A stretch of 64,000 nt of DNA, taken from positions 1-64,000 of the forward strand of contig CAMVJQ010000002.1 of NCBI GenBank assembly GCA_947167845.1, given 5' to 3'. The translations under genes were made by a program, and so were the position numbers. How positions within the stretch are numbered: position 1 is the stretch's first letter; each line of letters begins with the position of its first letter. Under the pieces are notes generated by a model. That model ran no database searches. It was not told where the DNA came from and was given only the letters and a program-made list of their open reading frames with translations. This document shows, one piece after another, positions 1-7,730 of this stretch. This DNA is from an uncultured Prevotella sp. Lineage in GTDB: Bacteria > Bacteroidota > Bacteroidia > Bacteroidales > Bacteroidaceae.

Positions 1-439
1 AGCAGATGTTGATGATCTTGCCTTCCTTGCGCTCCATCATTTCGGGAATGACGGCTGAAGAGCAGATGAACGGACCAACAAGGTCGATGTCAATGACCTG
101 CTGGAACTCGGCGCGCTTCATCTCGTGCATCGGAATGCGCTTGATGATGCCGGCGTTGTTGACGAGGATGTCGATGTTGCCCACTTCGGCATGGATCTTC
201 TCAACGAGAGCCTTTATGGCATTCTCGTCCGTGACATCGCAGACATAACCCTTCACGTTCTCGATGCCAGCCTCCTTGTAGTTGTCGAGACCGCGCTGCA
301 GGGCTGCCTCATTGATATCGTTGAAAATGATGTTCTTGATGCCGGCAGCCACGAAAGCCTTGGCAATGTTGAATCCGATTCCGTAAGATGCGCCGGTGAT
401 CCAGGCGTTCTTACCCTCAAGTGAAAATAAATTTGCCAT
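1..439 (-). CDS. kduD: SDR oxidoreductase, gluconate 5-dehydrogenase / KduD type (3' end cut by window)
   Basis: The reading frame starts at an ATG at 437-439 and runs off the left edge, so only about 146 N-terminal residues are visible. It begins MANLFSLEGK and shows the NAD(P)-binding glycine motif TGASYGIG near residue 15 and the NNAG motif of short-chain dehydrogenases; the catalytic Ser-Tyr-Lys lies outside the window. It is 19 bp downstream of kduI on the same strand. That pairing suggests it is the 2-dehydro-3-deoxy-D-gluconate 5-dehydrogenase acting after KduI in unsaturated-uronate (pectin or glycosaminoglycan) catabolism. Gluconate 5-dehydrogenase is the close alternative and cannot be excluded from this fragment. 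Confidence 0.8.
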   Translation of the reverse strand, partial: MANLFSLEGKNAWITGASYGIGFNIAKAFVAAGIKNIIFNDINEAALQRGLDNYKEAGIENVKGYVCDVTDENAIKALVEKIHAEVGNIDILVNNAGIIKRIPMHEMKRAEFQQVIDIDLVGPFICSSAVIPEMMERKEGKIINIC

Positions 440-458
440 AATTGTTTTGTTTTAGAAG

Positions 459-1304
459 TTATTTTAAATCAGTGATTTTTGAGAAGTCTTGGTCACCGTA
501 GTCCAGGTTCTCGCCTCCCATGCCCCAGATGAAGGTATAGTTGTGGGTGGCGGCTGCACTGTGGATGCTCCATTCTGGCGAGAGCACGGCCTGTTCGCCG
601 TGCATCCAGATATGGCGAGTCTCCTGTGGCTCGCCCATGAAATGGCAGACGGCCTGATCCTCTGGCAACTCGAAATAGAAATAGGCCTCCATGCGGCGGC
701 TGTGCACGTGGGCGGGCATCGTGTTCCATACGGAGCCTGGTGCCAGTTCGGTCATGCCCATCTGCAACTGACAGGTGGGCAGCACCTGATTCACAATCAT
801 CTTGTTGATGTTGCGCTCGTTCGACATTTCCAGCGAGCCCATGTGGGCCACAACGGCGTCCTCCTTCGTTATCTTCCTGCAGGGATATTCCTTGTGGGCT
901 GAGGTGGAGTTGAAGTAGAACTTAGCGGGACTGGCGGCATCCTTGCTGCTGAAGACGACCTCGCGGTCTCCCCGCCCGACGTAGAGCGCTTCCTTAAAGT
1001 CAAGCTCGAAAGTCTCCTCGCCCACCTTCACCGTTCCGGCTCCGCCGACATTGTAGATGCCCACCTCGCGCCGCTGTGTAAAGTAGTCGGTCTTCAGAGG
1101 GTCAATGGCCTCCAGTTTCAGTGCCTCGCCTGCGGGCATCGCACCTCCTACAACCATCCGGTCGTACATCGAATAGACCATGTTGACCTCGTCGGCGACG
1201 AAAATCGTCTCGATCAGGAAATCCCGACGCAGGCGCGTCGTATCGTAGTGACGTGCATCCTCGGGATGGGCTGCGTATCTGACTTCGTAGTTAGTTTTCA
1301 TCAT
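459..1304 (-). CDS. kduI: 5-dehydro-4-deoxy-D-glucuronate isomerase
   Basis: KduI isomerises 5-keto-4-deoxyuronate, released from pectin or other uronates, to 2,5-diketo-3-deoxygluconate in the cytoplasm. The 281 residues match the usual KduI length. The cupin metal site is visible: HVH at 199-201, Glu206 in RRMEAYFYF and His248 in EWSIHSA, corresponding to the zinc ligands of the E. coli enzyme. Two ATGs are adjacent (1302-1304 and 1299-1301); either may start translation. It leads the operon with the downstream KduD-like dehydrogenase, from a Bacteroidota-type promoter 20-50 bp upstream. Confidence 0.93.
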   Translation of the reverse strand: MMKTNYEVRYAAHPEDARHYDTTRLRRDFLIETIFVADEVNMVYSMYDRMVVGGAMPAGEALKLEAIDPLKTDYFTQRREVGIYNVGGAGTVKVGEETFELDFKEALYVGRGDREVVFSSKDAASPAKFYFNSTSAHKEYPCRKITKEDAVVAHMGSLEMSNERNINKMIVNQVLPTCQLQMGMTELAPGSVWNTMPAHVHSRRMEAYFYFELPEDQAVCHFMGEPQETRHIWMHGEQAVLSPEWSIHSAAATHNYTFIWGMGGENLDYGDQDFSKITDLK

Positions 1305-1323
1305 TTCCGGATTTGTCTGCGTG

Positions 1324-1354
1324 CAAAATTACGAAATATTACGCGGATAGCAAA
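1324..1354 (-). promoter_or_regulatory. Bacteroidota promoter for kduI-kduD
   Basis: Read on the minus strand there is a TTTG at 1351-1354, 19 bp, then TAATTTTG at 1324-1331. This matches the -33/-7 consensus of the Bacteroidota primary sigma factor. It lies about 20 bp upstream of the kduI start. Confidence 0.7.
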
Positions 1355-1504
1355 AAAAGAAAACTTAAAAATGATTAACTATATAATATATATAAGGTAA
1401 ACCACTGTAGCCGTAACTATGCGACAGTTTTGGGAGCGTTTTCGGCTGTTTGTCGCAAATGCACTTCTTTGTCGCATGTAGTTCAGAAGAAAATCAGCAA
1501 AAAG

Positions 1505-1536
1505 TTTGTTTTGTTTGGAATGTTGCCGTACCTTTG
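1505..1536 (+). promoter_or_regulatory. Bacteroidota promoter for the double-glycine peptide genes
   Basis: TTTG at 1505-1508, 20 bp, then TACCTTTG at 1529-1536. Transcription would begin near 1543 and give a leader of about 100 nt before the first small gene at 1641. Confidence 0.7.
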
Positions 1537-1640
1537 CATCGTCAATCAGACAAAACAAGTTCTGGGAGACACAAACAAGAGAATTGATAAAATAATAATA
1601 AGTAAAATTAAACCCCAAGTCCCGGAAGGGCATTAAGATT

Positions 1641-1730
1641 ATGAAGAAAATGAATGTAAACAAGGAGCAGATTTCAATGAGCGAGCTGGAGCAGGTGAAC
1701 GGTGGCCTTGTTCTCAAAAAAAGGTTTTAA
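1641..1730 (+). CDS. double-glycine leader peptide precursor, 7-residue core
   Basis: A 29-codon frame. The first half (MKKMNVNKEQISMSELEQ) is followed by VNGG and then only LVLKKRF before the stop. The leader has the form of the GG-Bacteroidales natural-product precursors: an Asn-Lys-Glu helix, hydrophobic residues spaced before ELEQVNGG, and cleavage expected after GG. A typical core is far longer; here it is seven residues, cationic and ending in an aromatic. The second copy at 1830 has the same leader end and a related core, so both frames look selected. No transporter-peptidase or modifying enzyme is in the window. A pheromone, bacteriocin-like or modified peptide are all possible. Confidence 0.7.
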   Translation: MKKMNVNKEQISMSELEQVNGGLVLKKRF

Positions 1731-1829
1731 ATTACGAGAGACGAAAGAGAAGATTGGCACTGGTAATTAAACCGCTGACACCTCGTACTATAAACAATGT
1801 AAGTTTAACAATTTAAAATTTATAAGATT

Positions 1830-1934
1830 ATGAAACAGAATGAAAAGAACAGCCAGAAGAAGGATCAGGAGTTGACAAAGGAAGAGTTGGAGCAGGTGAA
1901 CGGTGGCCTTGTTTTCAAAAAAAGGATTTGGTAA
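1830..1934 (+). CDS. double-glycine leader peptide precursor, 8-residue core
   Basis: A 34-codon frame whose leader (MKQNEKNSQKKDQELTKEEL) leads into EQVNGG and a core of LVFKKRIW. The 11 residues ELEQVNGGLV and the following KKR are shared with the peptide gene 99 bp upstream, while the N-terminal halves differ, which is how duplicated leader peptides usually diverge. It lies in the same direction and probably on the same transcript, followed 18 bp later by a strong hairpin. It would be secreted after cleavage behind the Gly-Gly by a C39-type peptidase ABC transporter, which must be encoded elsewhere. Confidence 0.72.
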   Translation: MKQNEKNSQKKDQELTKEELEQVNGGLVFKKRIW

Positions 1935-1952
1935 CAGCCCCGTCAGTTCAAG

Positions 1953-1988
1953 AGAGGTCCCGTGAGTGCAAAGACTCACGGGACCTCT
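1953..1988. terminator. strong hairpin between convergent small genes
   Basis: A perfect 15-bp stem (1953-1967 with 1974-1988) and a 6-nt loop lie between the plus-strand peptide genes and the minus-strand smalltalk gene, 5 bp past the latter's stop. The U-tract is weak in both directions. It probably serves as a shared terminator or RNA-stabilising hairpin. Confidence 0.65.
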
Positions 1989-1993
1989 TGCGT

Positions 1994-2095
1994 TTACAGC
2001 CGTACGCCGGTGGCGGCTGCCGAGCCCAACGCACCTAACAAGGCCGTGAGCACCGCCACGGCGACCTTCAAGATCGTCTTCCATCTCTTCATCAT
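1994..2095 (-). CDS. smalltalk protein
   Basis: A 33-codon frame beginning MMKRWKTILKVAVAVLTALL and ending GALGSAAATGVRL, matching the smalltalk family of about 30-residue Bacteroides/Prevotella proteins: short basic start, one hydrophobic segment, and the LGALG turn. A perfect AGGAGG lies 7 bp before the ATG pair, unusual in this phylum and typical of this family. The family is known to sit next to HU-like, VapE and DUF4248 genes. Here VapE and DUF4248 are 24 kb away, so this copy is separated from its usual neighbours. Function is unknown; membrane association is inferred. Confidence 0.8.
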   Translation of the reverse strand: MMKRWKTILKVAVAVLTALLGALGSAAATGVRL

Positions 2096-2143
2096 CGTTT
2101 ACCTCCTTTCTGCTTTACTGATGGTTTGACACTCCGTTTCCTC

Positions 2144-2263
2144 CTACCTCCGCTCCCTGTCCTCGCCGTCCTTCGGCATCGAGGTATCGACCAGGTTCTT
2201 CGGTGCCATCTAAGTGATGACGCCCTCGGGTAATAACTGCTGGATGGTCTTGTTGTTCGTCAT
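2144..2263 (-). pseudogene. degraded small gene upstream of smalltalk
   Basis: A frame starts at 2263 (MTNNKTIQQLLPEGVIT), hits TAG at 2210-2212, and continues in the same frame from an adjacent ATG (MAPKNLVDTSMPKDGEDRERR) to TAG at 2144-2146. The two halves read like one protein of about 39 residues with a single in-frame stop. It has its own promoter and lies 48 bp before smalltalk. I do not recognise the family; it may be the remnant of the gene that normally precedes smalltalk. Confidence 0.4.
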
Positions 2264-2306
2264 GTTCTCATCTGTTTAATTATTTATAGTTATTCAAATG
2301 ACACTG

Positions 2307-2337
2307 CAAAGGTATAGCAATCGGAAGGCGATTGCAA
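2307..2337 (-). promoter_or_regulatory. Bacteroidota promoter for the smalltalk transcript
   Basis: On the minus strand TTGC at 2334-2337, about 19 bp, then TACCTTTG at 2307-2314. It would transcribe the degraded frame and smalltalk. Confidence 0.65.
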
Positions 2338-2448
2338 GGAAAATGGTAACTATTTTCTTCTGTCGCCCAACAATGGAACAAATATAGTGGCCGCCCTCTT
2401 CGACGGCTACCCCCTCGGCCTGCTCTCCCGCTGACAGCAGCCGCGCAA

Positions 2449-2486
2449 GAAAAGCCCCGCTGTCACATCAATGACAACGGGGGCTC
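2449..2486 (-). terminator. terminator of tRNA-Gln
   Basis: An inverted repeat (2453-2465 with 2472-2485, near perfect) is followed on the minus strand by TTTTCTTG, 20 bp beyond the tRNA 3' end. The rest of 2264-2450 shows only a short open stretch at 2372-2437 ending AALFDGYPLGLLSR, possibly the tail of a lost gene. Confidence 0.65.
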
Positions 2487-2504
2487 TTTTGATGGTATGA
2501 AAAG

Positions 2505-2575
2505 TTGGACGACTCGGATTCGAACCGGGAATGACAGAACCAAAACCTGTAGTGTTACCATTACACCATCGTCCA
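2505..2575 (-). tRNA. tRNA-Gln (anticodon TTG)
   Basis: The minus strand folds as a cloverleaf: acceptor TGGACGA with TCGTCCA, anticodon loop TTTTGGT giving TTG, and T-loop TTCGAAT. CCA is not encoded. The T-stem carries one C-A mismatch. A promoter -7 element TACCTTTG lies at 2585-2592, just upstream. Confidence 0.95.
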
Positions 2576-2631
2576 ATTCGGCTGCAAAGGTACTAATTTT
2601 ATTTGAAGTACCAAAATTTTGCAGCTAAATA

Positions 2632-3930
2632 TTACTTCACAATCAGCAAGTAGTAATTCTTCTTGCCTTTCTGGGCCAGCAGATACTTGCCGTCAATCAG
2701 GTCTTCAGCCGTGATCGGACGGTTCTGATCAGTCAGTTTCTCCTTGTTCAGTGACACACCGCCTCCCTGAACCATCTTGCGCATCTCACCCTTTGAGGGG
2801 AAGACGGGGACGGCAGTGGTCAGCAGTTCGATGGCTGGCTGGCCTAACTGGTCTTTGCCTAACTCGAACTTCTCTACGCCGTCGAATACGTCGAGGAAGG
2901 TCTGCTCGTCGAGTTTCTCAAGTGCATCCTTGGTTGATTTGCCAAACAGGATGTTGCTGGCCTCGATGGCCATGTCGAGGTCTTCCTTGGAGTGTACCAT
3001 CACAGTCACCTCCTCGGCCAGGCGCTTCTGAAGCACGCGGCGGCCTGGGTCCTGCTTGTGCTCCTCAACGAGGGCGTCGATGACATCCTTTTCGAGTGAG
3101 GTGAAGATCTTGATGTAGCGCTCAGCATCCTCATCGCTGACATTGAGCCAGAACTGATAGAACTTATAAGGAGTTGTACGTGCGGGATCGAGCCAGATGT
3201 TGCCACTCTCTGTCTTACCGAACTTCTTGCCGTCGCTCTTGGTGATAAGCGGGCAGGTGAGGGCAAAGGTTTCCACCTCATTGCCGAGGGTGCGGCGAAT
3301 CAGTTCTGTACCAGTCGTCATGTTGCCCCACTGGTCGTTGCCGCCTAACTGCAACTTGACACCATAGTGCTGGTACAGATAGAGGAAGTCGTAGCCTTGA
3401 AGCAACTGATAGGTAAACTCGGTGAACGAGAGGCCGTCGCGCGCCGTGCCGTTCAGGCGCTGCTGCACACTCTCCTTGGCCATCATATAGTTGACGGTGA
3501 TGTGCTTGCCCACCTCGCGGGCAAAGTCGAGGAATGTGAAGTCCTTCATCCAGTCGTAATTGTTGACCATCACTGCGGCATTCGGCTCCTTTGACTCAAA
3601 GTCGAGGAACTTGGCCACCTGCTTCTTGATGCACTCCTGGTTGTGGTAGAGCGTCTCGTTGTTGAGAAGGTTGCGCTCCTGTGATTTACCTGAGGGGTCG
3701 CCGATCATACCGGTGGCACCACCTACAAGGATGATGGGCTTGTGTCCGCAACGCTGCAGGTGGCGGAGCATCATGATGCCGCAGAGATGGCCGATGTGCA
3801 GCGAGTCGGCGGTTGGGTCAGTACCCAGATAGGCCGTTACCATCTCCTTTTGGAGCAGTTCCTCCGTACCAGGCATCATCTGTGCCAGCATTCCGCGCCA
3901 TTTCAATTCTTCTACAAAATTCTTCACCAT
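2632..3930 (-). CDS. tyrS: tyrosyl-tRNA synthetase
   Basis: Charges tRNA-Tyr in the cytoplasm. The class I signatures are visible: HIGH at residues 45-48 and the KMSKS-like KFGKT at 236-240. The Tyr-binding [12 protein letters not shown] and the GGNDQWGN loop are also present, and the C-terminal 60 residues form the S4 RNA-binding domain. The 432 residues are normal for bacterial TyrRS. It closes the minus-strand cluster that runs metK, DUF4271, hemD, rnpA, yidD, tyrS; the 73-bp gap to yidD leaves room for its own promoter. Confidence 0.97.
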   Translation of the reverse strand: MVKNFVEELKWRGMLAQMMPGTEELLQKEMVTAYLGTDPTADSLHIGHLCGIMMLRHLQRCGHKPIILVGGATGMIGDPSGKSQERNLLNNETLYHNQECIKKQVAKFLDFESKEPNAAVMVNNYDWMKDFTFLDFAREVGKHITVNYMMAKESVQQRLNGTARDGLSFTEFTYQLLQGYDFLYLYQHYGVKLQLGGNDQWGNMTTGTELIRRTLGNEVETFALTCPLITKSDGKKFGKTESGNIWLDPARTTPYKFYQFWLNVSDEDAERYIKIFTSLEKDVIDALVEEHKQDPGRRVLQKRLAEEVTVMVHSKEDLDMAIEASNILFGKSTKDALEKLDEQTFLDVFDGVEKFELGKDQLGQPAIELLTTAVPVFPSKGEMRKMVQGGGVSLNKEKLTDQNRPITAEDLIDGKYLLAQKGKKNYYLLIVK

Positions 3931-4003
3931 TGTATTTGTTTATTTATTATTTGACGATTTACGATTCCCTATTTTCCCCTATTTCCCCCTTTTTTACCTT
4001 TCC

Positions 4004-4261
4004 TTAGTCCGGCACTGGGTCATAACCAGAGCCACCCCATGGGTTACATCTCAATATTCGCCATATCGCCAGATAGAGCCCCTTGATGGGACCATGCTTG
4101 CGTAATGCCTGTTTCGCATATTCGCTGCACGTGGGGGTGAATCGGCAGGAAGGCGGTGTGAAAGGCGATATGCAGGTCTGATAGAAGACTATCGGCAGAC
4201 ATAGGATGAACGTGACTGCCTCAGATATGCGGTGCCCTATCTGTCGGATGATATTCATCAT
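4004..4261 (-). CDS. yidD: membrane protein insertion efficiency factor YidD
   Basis: An 85-residue member of the YidD family, which aids insertion of inner-membrane proteins with YidC. The family signature is clear: a hydrophobic N-terminal helix, [23 protein letters not shown] with conserved cysteines, and [14 protein letters not shown] at the end. Its ATG overlaps the rnpA stop by four bases, the classic rnpA-yidD arrangement and evidence for translational coupling. Confidence 0.96.
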   Translation of the reverse strand: MMNIIRQIGHRISEAVTFILCLPIVFYQTCISPFTPPSCRFTPTCSEYAKQALRKHGPIKGLYLAIWRILRCNPWGGSGYDPVPD

Positions 4262-4647
4262 ACTTGTTCTGCCACCTTTGCCAGCAGCCTCTTGACGCTT
4301 TTCTCCACTAGTCTGCTGTTACAGGGCGCATCTGAGAGCCAGACGAACGCGACAGCCATCGACTTGTCCTCAGCAACCCTTTCTGTCAGTAGGCACTTGT
4401 GGCGGCGATAGGCTTCGCGCACCTGGCGCTTGGCCCTGTTGCGGTCGACGGCATGCTTGAAATGCCGCTTCGAGACGCTTACCATCATCAGCACCGGCAC
4501 CTTATCTCTTTCTTTTTCCATATAGACAATCCGCAGCGGAAAGGCAGATGTGGAATGGCTGCTGCCTTTGCTAAAGAGCCGTTCTATCAGTTTCTGGCTG
4601 ACGATTCGCTCTCTTTTGCTGAATGTCAGAGATGCTGATACCGCCAT
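4258..4647 (-). CDS. rnpA: ribonuclease P protein component
   Basis: The protein subunit that helps the RNase P RNA remove 5' leaders from tRNA precursors. The RNR motif [14 protein letters not shown] is intact and the N-terminal FSKRERI segment is typical. The frame is open to 4701, but upstream codons lie inside the end of hemD and read MPSSTICSRN, unlike the family; [14 protein letters not shown] at 4647 gives a normal length of 129. It overlaps yidD by four bases. Confidence 0.93.
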   Translation of the reverse strand: MAVSASLTFSKRERIVSQKLIERLFSKGSSHSTSAFPLRIVYMEKERDKVPVLMMVSVSKRHFKHAVDRNRAKRQVREAYRRHKCLLTERVAEDKSMAVAFVWLSDAPCNSRLVEKSVKRLLAKVAEQV

Positions 4648-4663
4648 TATATATAATAAGGTG

Positions 4664-5413
4664 TCAACCTTGTTTCTCGAGCAGATAGTGCTGGAGGGCA
4701 CCTGTCATGGAGGGGTACTTCTCTGACGGCGCTTCTATGTCCAGACGGAGACCTGCCTCCTTGGCTGCCTTGGCTGTTGTCGGGCCAAAGGTGGCTATGG
4801 CAATCTCTCCTTGCTCGAAGTTGGGGAAGTTCTTGATGAGAGACTCGATACCCGAAGGGCTGAAGAATATCAGCATGTCGTAGTCGAAGGTCTTGACTTC
4901 CTCAGGGGTGAAGTCGTTGCTGACGGTCTTGTACATCACGCACTCCGTGTGATGCAGTTTCTTGCTGTCAAGCAGGACTGTCAGTTTGTCGTTGTGTACG
5001 TCGCTCATCGGTACAAGATATTTCTCCGCCTTATGCTTCACCATCATCGGCACCAGGTCGTCGATTTTGCCTGTTTCGCCGAAGAACACCTTGCGCTTGC
5101 GGTACTGTACGTATTTCTGAATGTACAAGGCGATGGTCTCGGTGACACAGAAATATTTCATGTCTTCCGGAATCGTAATGCGTAATTCCTTTGCCATATT
5201 AAAGAAGTGGTCAATGGCGTGGCGTGAAGTGAAGACAATGGCTGTATGGTCCAGAATGCTTACTTTCTGTGCTCGGAATTCCTTGGAGGAGATTCCTTCC
5301 ACTTTGATGAACGGACGGAATACCAATTCTACATCAAACTTTGCCGCTATATCGTAATACGGCGACTTCTCACTTGTCGGTTTGGGTTGTGAAACCAAAA
5401 TCTTCTTGATCAT
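4664..5413 (-). CDS. hemD: uroporphyrinogen-III synthase family protein
   Basis: Cyclises hydroxymethylbilane to uroporphyrinogen III in tetrapyrrole synthesis. The 249-residue protein has the two-lobed HemD pattern, with VFTSRHAIDHFF in the first half and FSPSGIESL plus IATFGPTTAKAAKEAGL in the second. Sequence identity in this family is always low, so the call rests on these segments and on the location. It sits between DUF4271 and rnpA, an order seen repeatedly in Bacteroidota. Some of these genomes lack other haem genes, so the real role may be reduced. Confidence 0.85.
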   Translation of the reverse strand: MIKKILVSQPKPTSEKSPYYDIAAKFDVELVFRPFIKVEGISSKEFRAQKVSILDHTAIVFTSRHAIDHFFNMAKELRITIPEDMKYFCVTETIALYIQKYVQYRKRKVFFGETGKIDDLVPMMVKHKAEKYLVPMSDVHNDKLTVLLDSKKLHHTECVMYKTVSNDFTPEEVKTFDYDMLIFFSPSGIESLIKNFPNFEQGEIAIATFGPTTAKAAKEAGLRLDIEAPSEKYPSMTGALQHYLLEKQG

Positions 5414-5420
5414 CTGTGTC

Positions 5421-6446
5421 CTAAAAATTTATTTTCAATGTGTTAATCATAACCTCCAGTCCGCCCCAAAGTGCAAACAGGGGAATGATTTCAAGGGCGC
5501 AAAAGTACAAAATTATTTGCAGAAAAATAACATTTTGTCTAAAAAAGATGACGAAAGTCTTATAAAAGGTTAGTATTTTAACAAAAATGACCGTGAATGC
5601 GACGTAATAGATGACGAATCTCGTTGAAACGTCGAAATAACTAAGCAGAAATGTTGACGGATATATAGCAATGCCCTCCATGGCTGTCAGGAAGAGGAAT
5701 GCCTGGAACCACTGTCCGTTCTTTTTACTTCCGAAGAATGTCGTGTTGCTGACAGCATACAAGATTATCTTGCAGGCCAAGTAGCCAACGGTAACTGCGA
5801 AGATGAGGCCTGCCACCATATATTCGTCGGGCAGGATGAAGGTATTGGCCACGAAGTTCCTGACATAGATGAAATACAGCAGGGCAAATAGCAGGGCTGT
5901 CTGGATCAGGAAATAGTAGAGTGCGCCAATCTCGCTGGAGGTGACGTCGTGGGCGGTCTCTGACTTTGGTATATAGAAAAAATTCTTGATGTGCCGGATG
6001 ATGAAGTTCCTGCTGACAGAGAATGCCAGCATCGTGACGACAAAGCAGCCCAGCAGCAGGCTGCTGATGACGTTGTCGCTGCCGATAGAGTAGGGGATGG
6101 GGTCGCCGGCGATGCCAGAGCGCCCTCCCGCCAGTTCCTCATGATAGAGCGTGTCTTTGGAGAAGAAGTTTTCGCGATAGTATTGTGGCAGGTTCACATC
6201 CTTTAGATTCCGGCCCTTGCCGTGGCCAGGCAGATGCAGCGTGTCGGGTCGCGAACTGTAGTGGATTTCGCCCGGCTGAAACCATGCTTGGATGGCAGAG
6301 TCCTGCTGGGCGGGCGTAGCATCCTTAGGCAATAACCGCAGCACCTGGTAGGGTGTCTGCGGTCTTGTGGAGATATGCACAGTCGTATCGCTCTCGATGG
6401 CAGGCGATACGACTGGCTCGGTGTGGATGCTGTCTTGAATAAGCAT
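5421..6446 (-). CDS. DUF4271 membrane protein
   Basis: A 341-residue protein with a roughly 130-residue soluble N-terminal part and about six to seven hydrophobic segments after residue 125 (for example VISSLLLGCFVVTMLAFSV and FLIQTALLFALLYFIYV). It matches the DUF4271 family, which is found almost only in Bacteroidota and typically next to hemD, as here (7 bp gap). The function is not known. It lies 3 bp after metK and is very probably cotranscribed with it. Confidence 0.85.
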   Translation of the reverse strand: MLIQDSIHTEPVVSPAIESDTTVHISTRPQTPYQVLRLLPKDATPAQQDSAIQAWFQPGEIHYSSRPDTLHLPGHGKGRNLKDVNLPQYYRENFFSKDTLYHEELAGGRSGIAGDPIPYSIGSDNVISSLLLGCFVVTMLAFSVSRNFIIRHIKNFFYIPKSETAHDVTSSEIGALYYFLIQTALLFALLYFIYVRNFVANTFILPDEYMVAGLIFAVTVGYLACKIILYAVSNTTFFGSKKNGQWFQAFLFLTAMEGIAIYPSTFLLSYFDVSTRFVIYYVAFTVIFVKILTFYKTFVIFFRQNVIFLQIILYFCALEIIPLFALWGGLEVMINTLKINF

Positions 6447-6449
6447 TTA

Positions 6450-7709
6450 TTATGAGAGTCCAAATTCTTTGCGGATGTCATCCACGCGGTCGAGTTTCTC
6501 CCAGGTGAACAATTCCACGTCGATGGTCTTTGTCTCGTGATAGTGGCTTGTGAACGTCTTCCGGACCATCTCCGGCTTGCGCCCCATATGCCCGTAGGCG
6601 GCTGTCTCGCTGTACATCGGCTGGCGCAGTTTCAGGGTGCGCTCGATGGCTTTCGGACGCAGATCAAAGAGTTTCTCAATCTTTTTTGCAATTTCACCGT
6701 CACTCATTTCAACATGGCTGCGGCCATAGGTGTTCACGTAGATATTCATCGGGCGGGCCACGCCGATGGCGTAACTAACCTGTACCAGCATCTCGTCGGC
6801 CACACCTGCTGCCACCATGTTCTTGGCGATATGGCGGGCTGCATAGGCAGCCGAACGGTCAACCTTCGATGAGTCTTTGCCAGAGAAAGCACCGCCACCA
6901 TGAGCCCCCTTGCCGCCATAGGTGTCGACGATGATCTTACGGCCTGTCAGACCTGTGTCTCCATGAGGGCCGCCAATCACAAACTTTCCTGTTGGGTTCA
7001 CATAATACTTGATGTCGAGGCCAAACAGGTCGAGCACTTTCTGGGAGTGGATCTGCTGCTTGACACGGGGGATAAGGATGTTGATGACGTCGTCTTTGAT
7101 CTTGGCGAGCATCTTCTCGTCCTCGTCGAACTCGTCGTGCTGCGTGCTGACGACAATAGTATCGATGCGCTCGGGGATGCCGGCGTCACTGTACTGTACC
7201 GTCACCTGGCTCTTGGCGTCTGGGCGCAGATAGGTCATCTCCTTGCCCTCCTTGCGGATGTCGGCCAGCGTGCGCATGATCAGATGGGCCAGGTCAAGCG
7301 AAACGGGCATGTAACTTTCCGTCTCGTTGGTGGCGTAGCCGAACATCATGCCCTGGTCGCCGGCTCCCTGCTCCTCCTCGTCCTCACGGTCGACACCCTG
7401 ATTGATGTCTGCGCTCTGTTCGTGGATGGCGCTCAGGATACCGCAGGAGTTGCCGTCAAACTGATATTCGGCCTTGGTATAGCCGATGCGCTTGATGGTG
7501 TTGCGGGCGATGGTCTGCAGGTCGATATAAACCTCGCTGCGCACCTCACCCATGATGACAACCTGTCCTGTGGTGACAAACGACTCGATGGCGCAGCGCG
7601 CCTTCGGGTCGTAAGCCAGGAATTGGTCTAGTATCGCATCAGATATCTGATCGGCCACCTTGTCGGGGTGGCCCTCAGATACTGATTCTGATGAAAATAG
7701 ATAACTCAT
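6450..7709 (-). CDS. metK: S-adenosylmethionine synthetase
   Basis: Makes S-adenosylmethionine from methionine and ATP. Signature segments are present: [16 protein letters not shown] near the N-terminus, the ATP-binding DQGMMFGYA, and the P-loop-like [19 protein letters not shown]. The 419 residues include a longer middle part than the 384-residue E. coli enzyme, as is usual in Bacteroidota. It heads the metK-DUF4271-hemD-rnpA-yidD run. Confidence 0.97.
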   Translation of the reverse strand: MSYLFSSESVSEGHPDKVADQISDAILDQFLAYDPKARCAIESFVTTGQVVIMGEVRSEVYIDLQTIARNTIKRIGYTKAEYQFDGNSCGILSAIHEQSADINQGVDREDEEEQGAGDQGMMFGYATNETESYMPVSLDLAHLIMRTLADIRKEGKEMTYLRPDAKSQVTVQYSDAGIPERIDTIVVSTQHDEFDEDEKMLAKIKDDVINILIPRVKQQIHSQKVLDLFGLDIKYYVNPTGKFVIGGPHGDTGLTGRKIIVDTYGGKGAHGGGAFSGKDSSKVDRSAAYAARHIAKNMVAAGVADEMLVQVSYAIGVARPMNIYVNTYGRSHVEMSDGEIAKKIEKLFDLRPKAIERTLKLRQPMYSETAAYGHMGRKPEMVRKTFTSHYHETKTIDVELFTWEKLDRVDDIRKEFGLS

Positions 7710-7730
7710 TTTTTATTGTTTACAGTTAAA

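Noticed and set aside
1379-1717. 112-codon minus-strand frame opposite the first GG peptide
   Set aside because: No start context or family resemblance, and it is antisense to a promoter and a supported small gene.
2372-2437. Short frame ending AALFDGYPLGLLSR as a gene
   Set aside because: No start, promoter or neighbour supports it; at most the tail of a lost gene.
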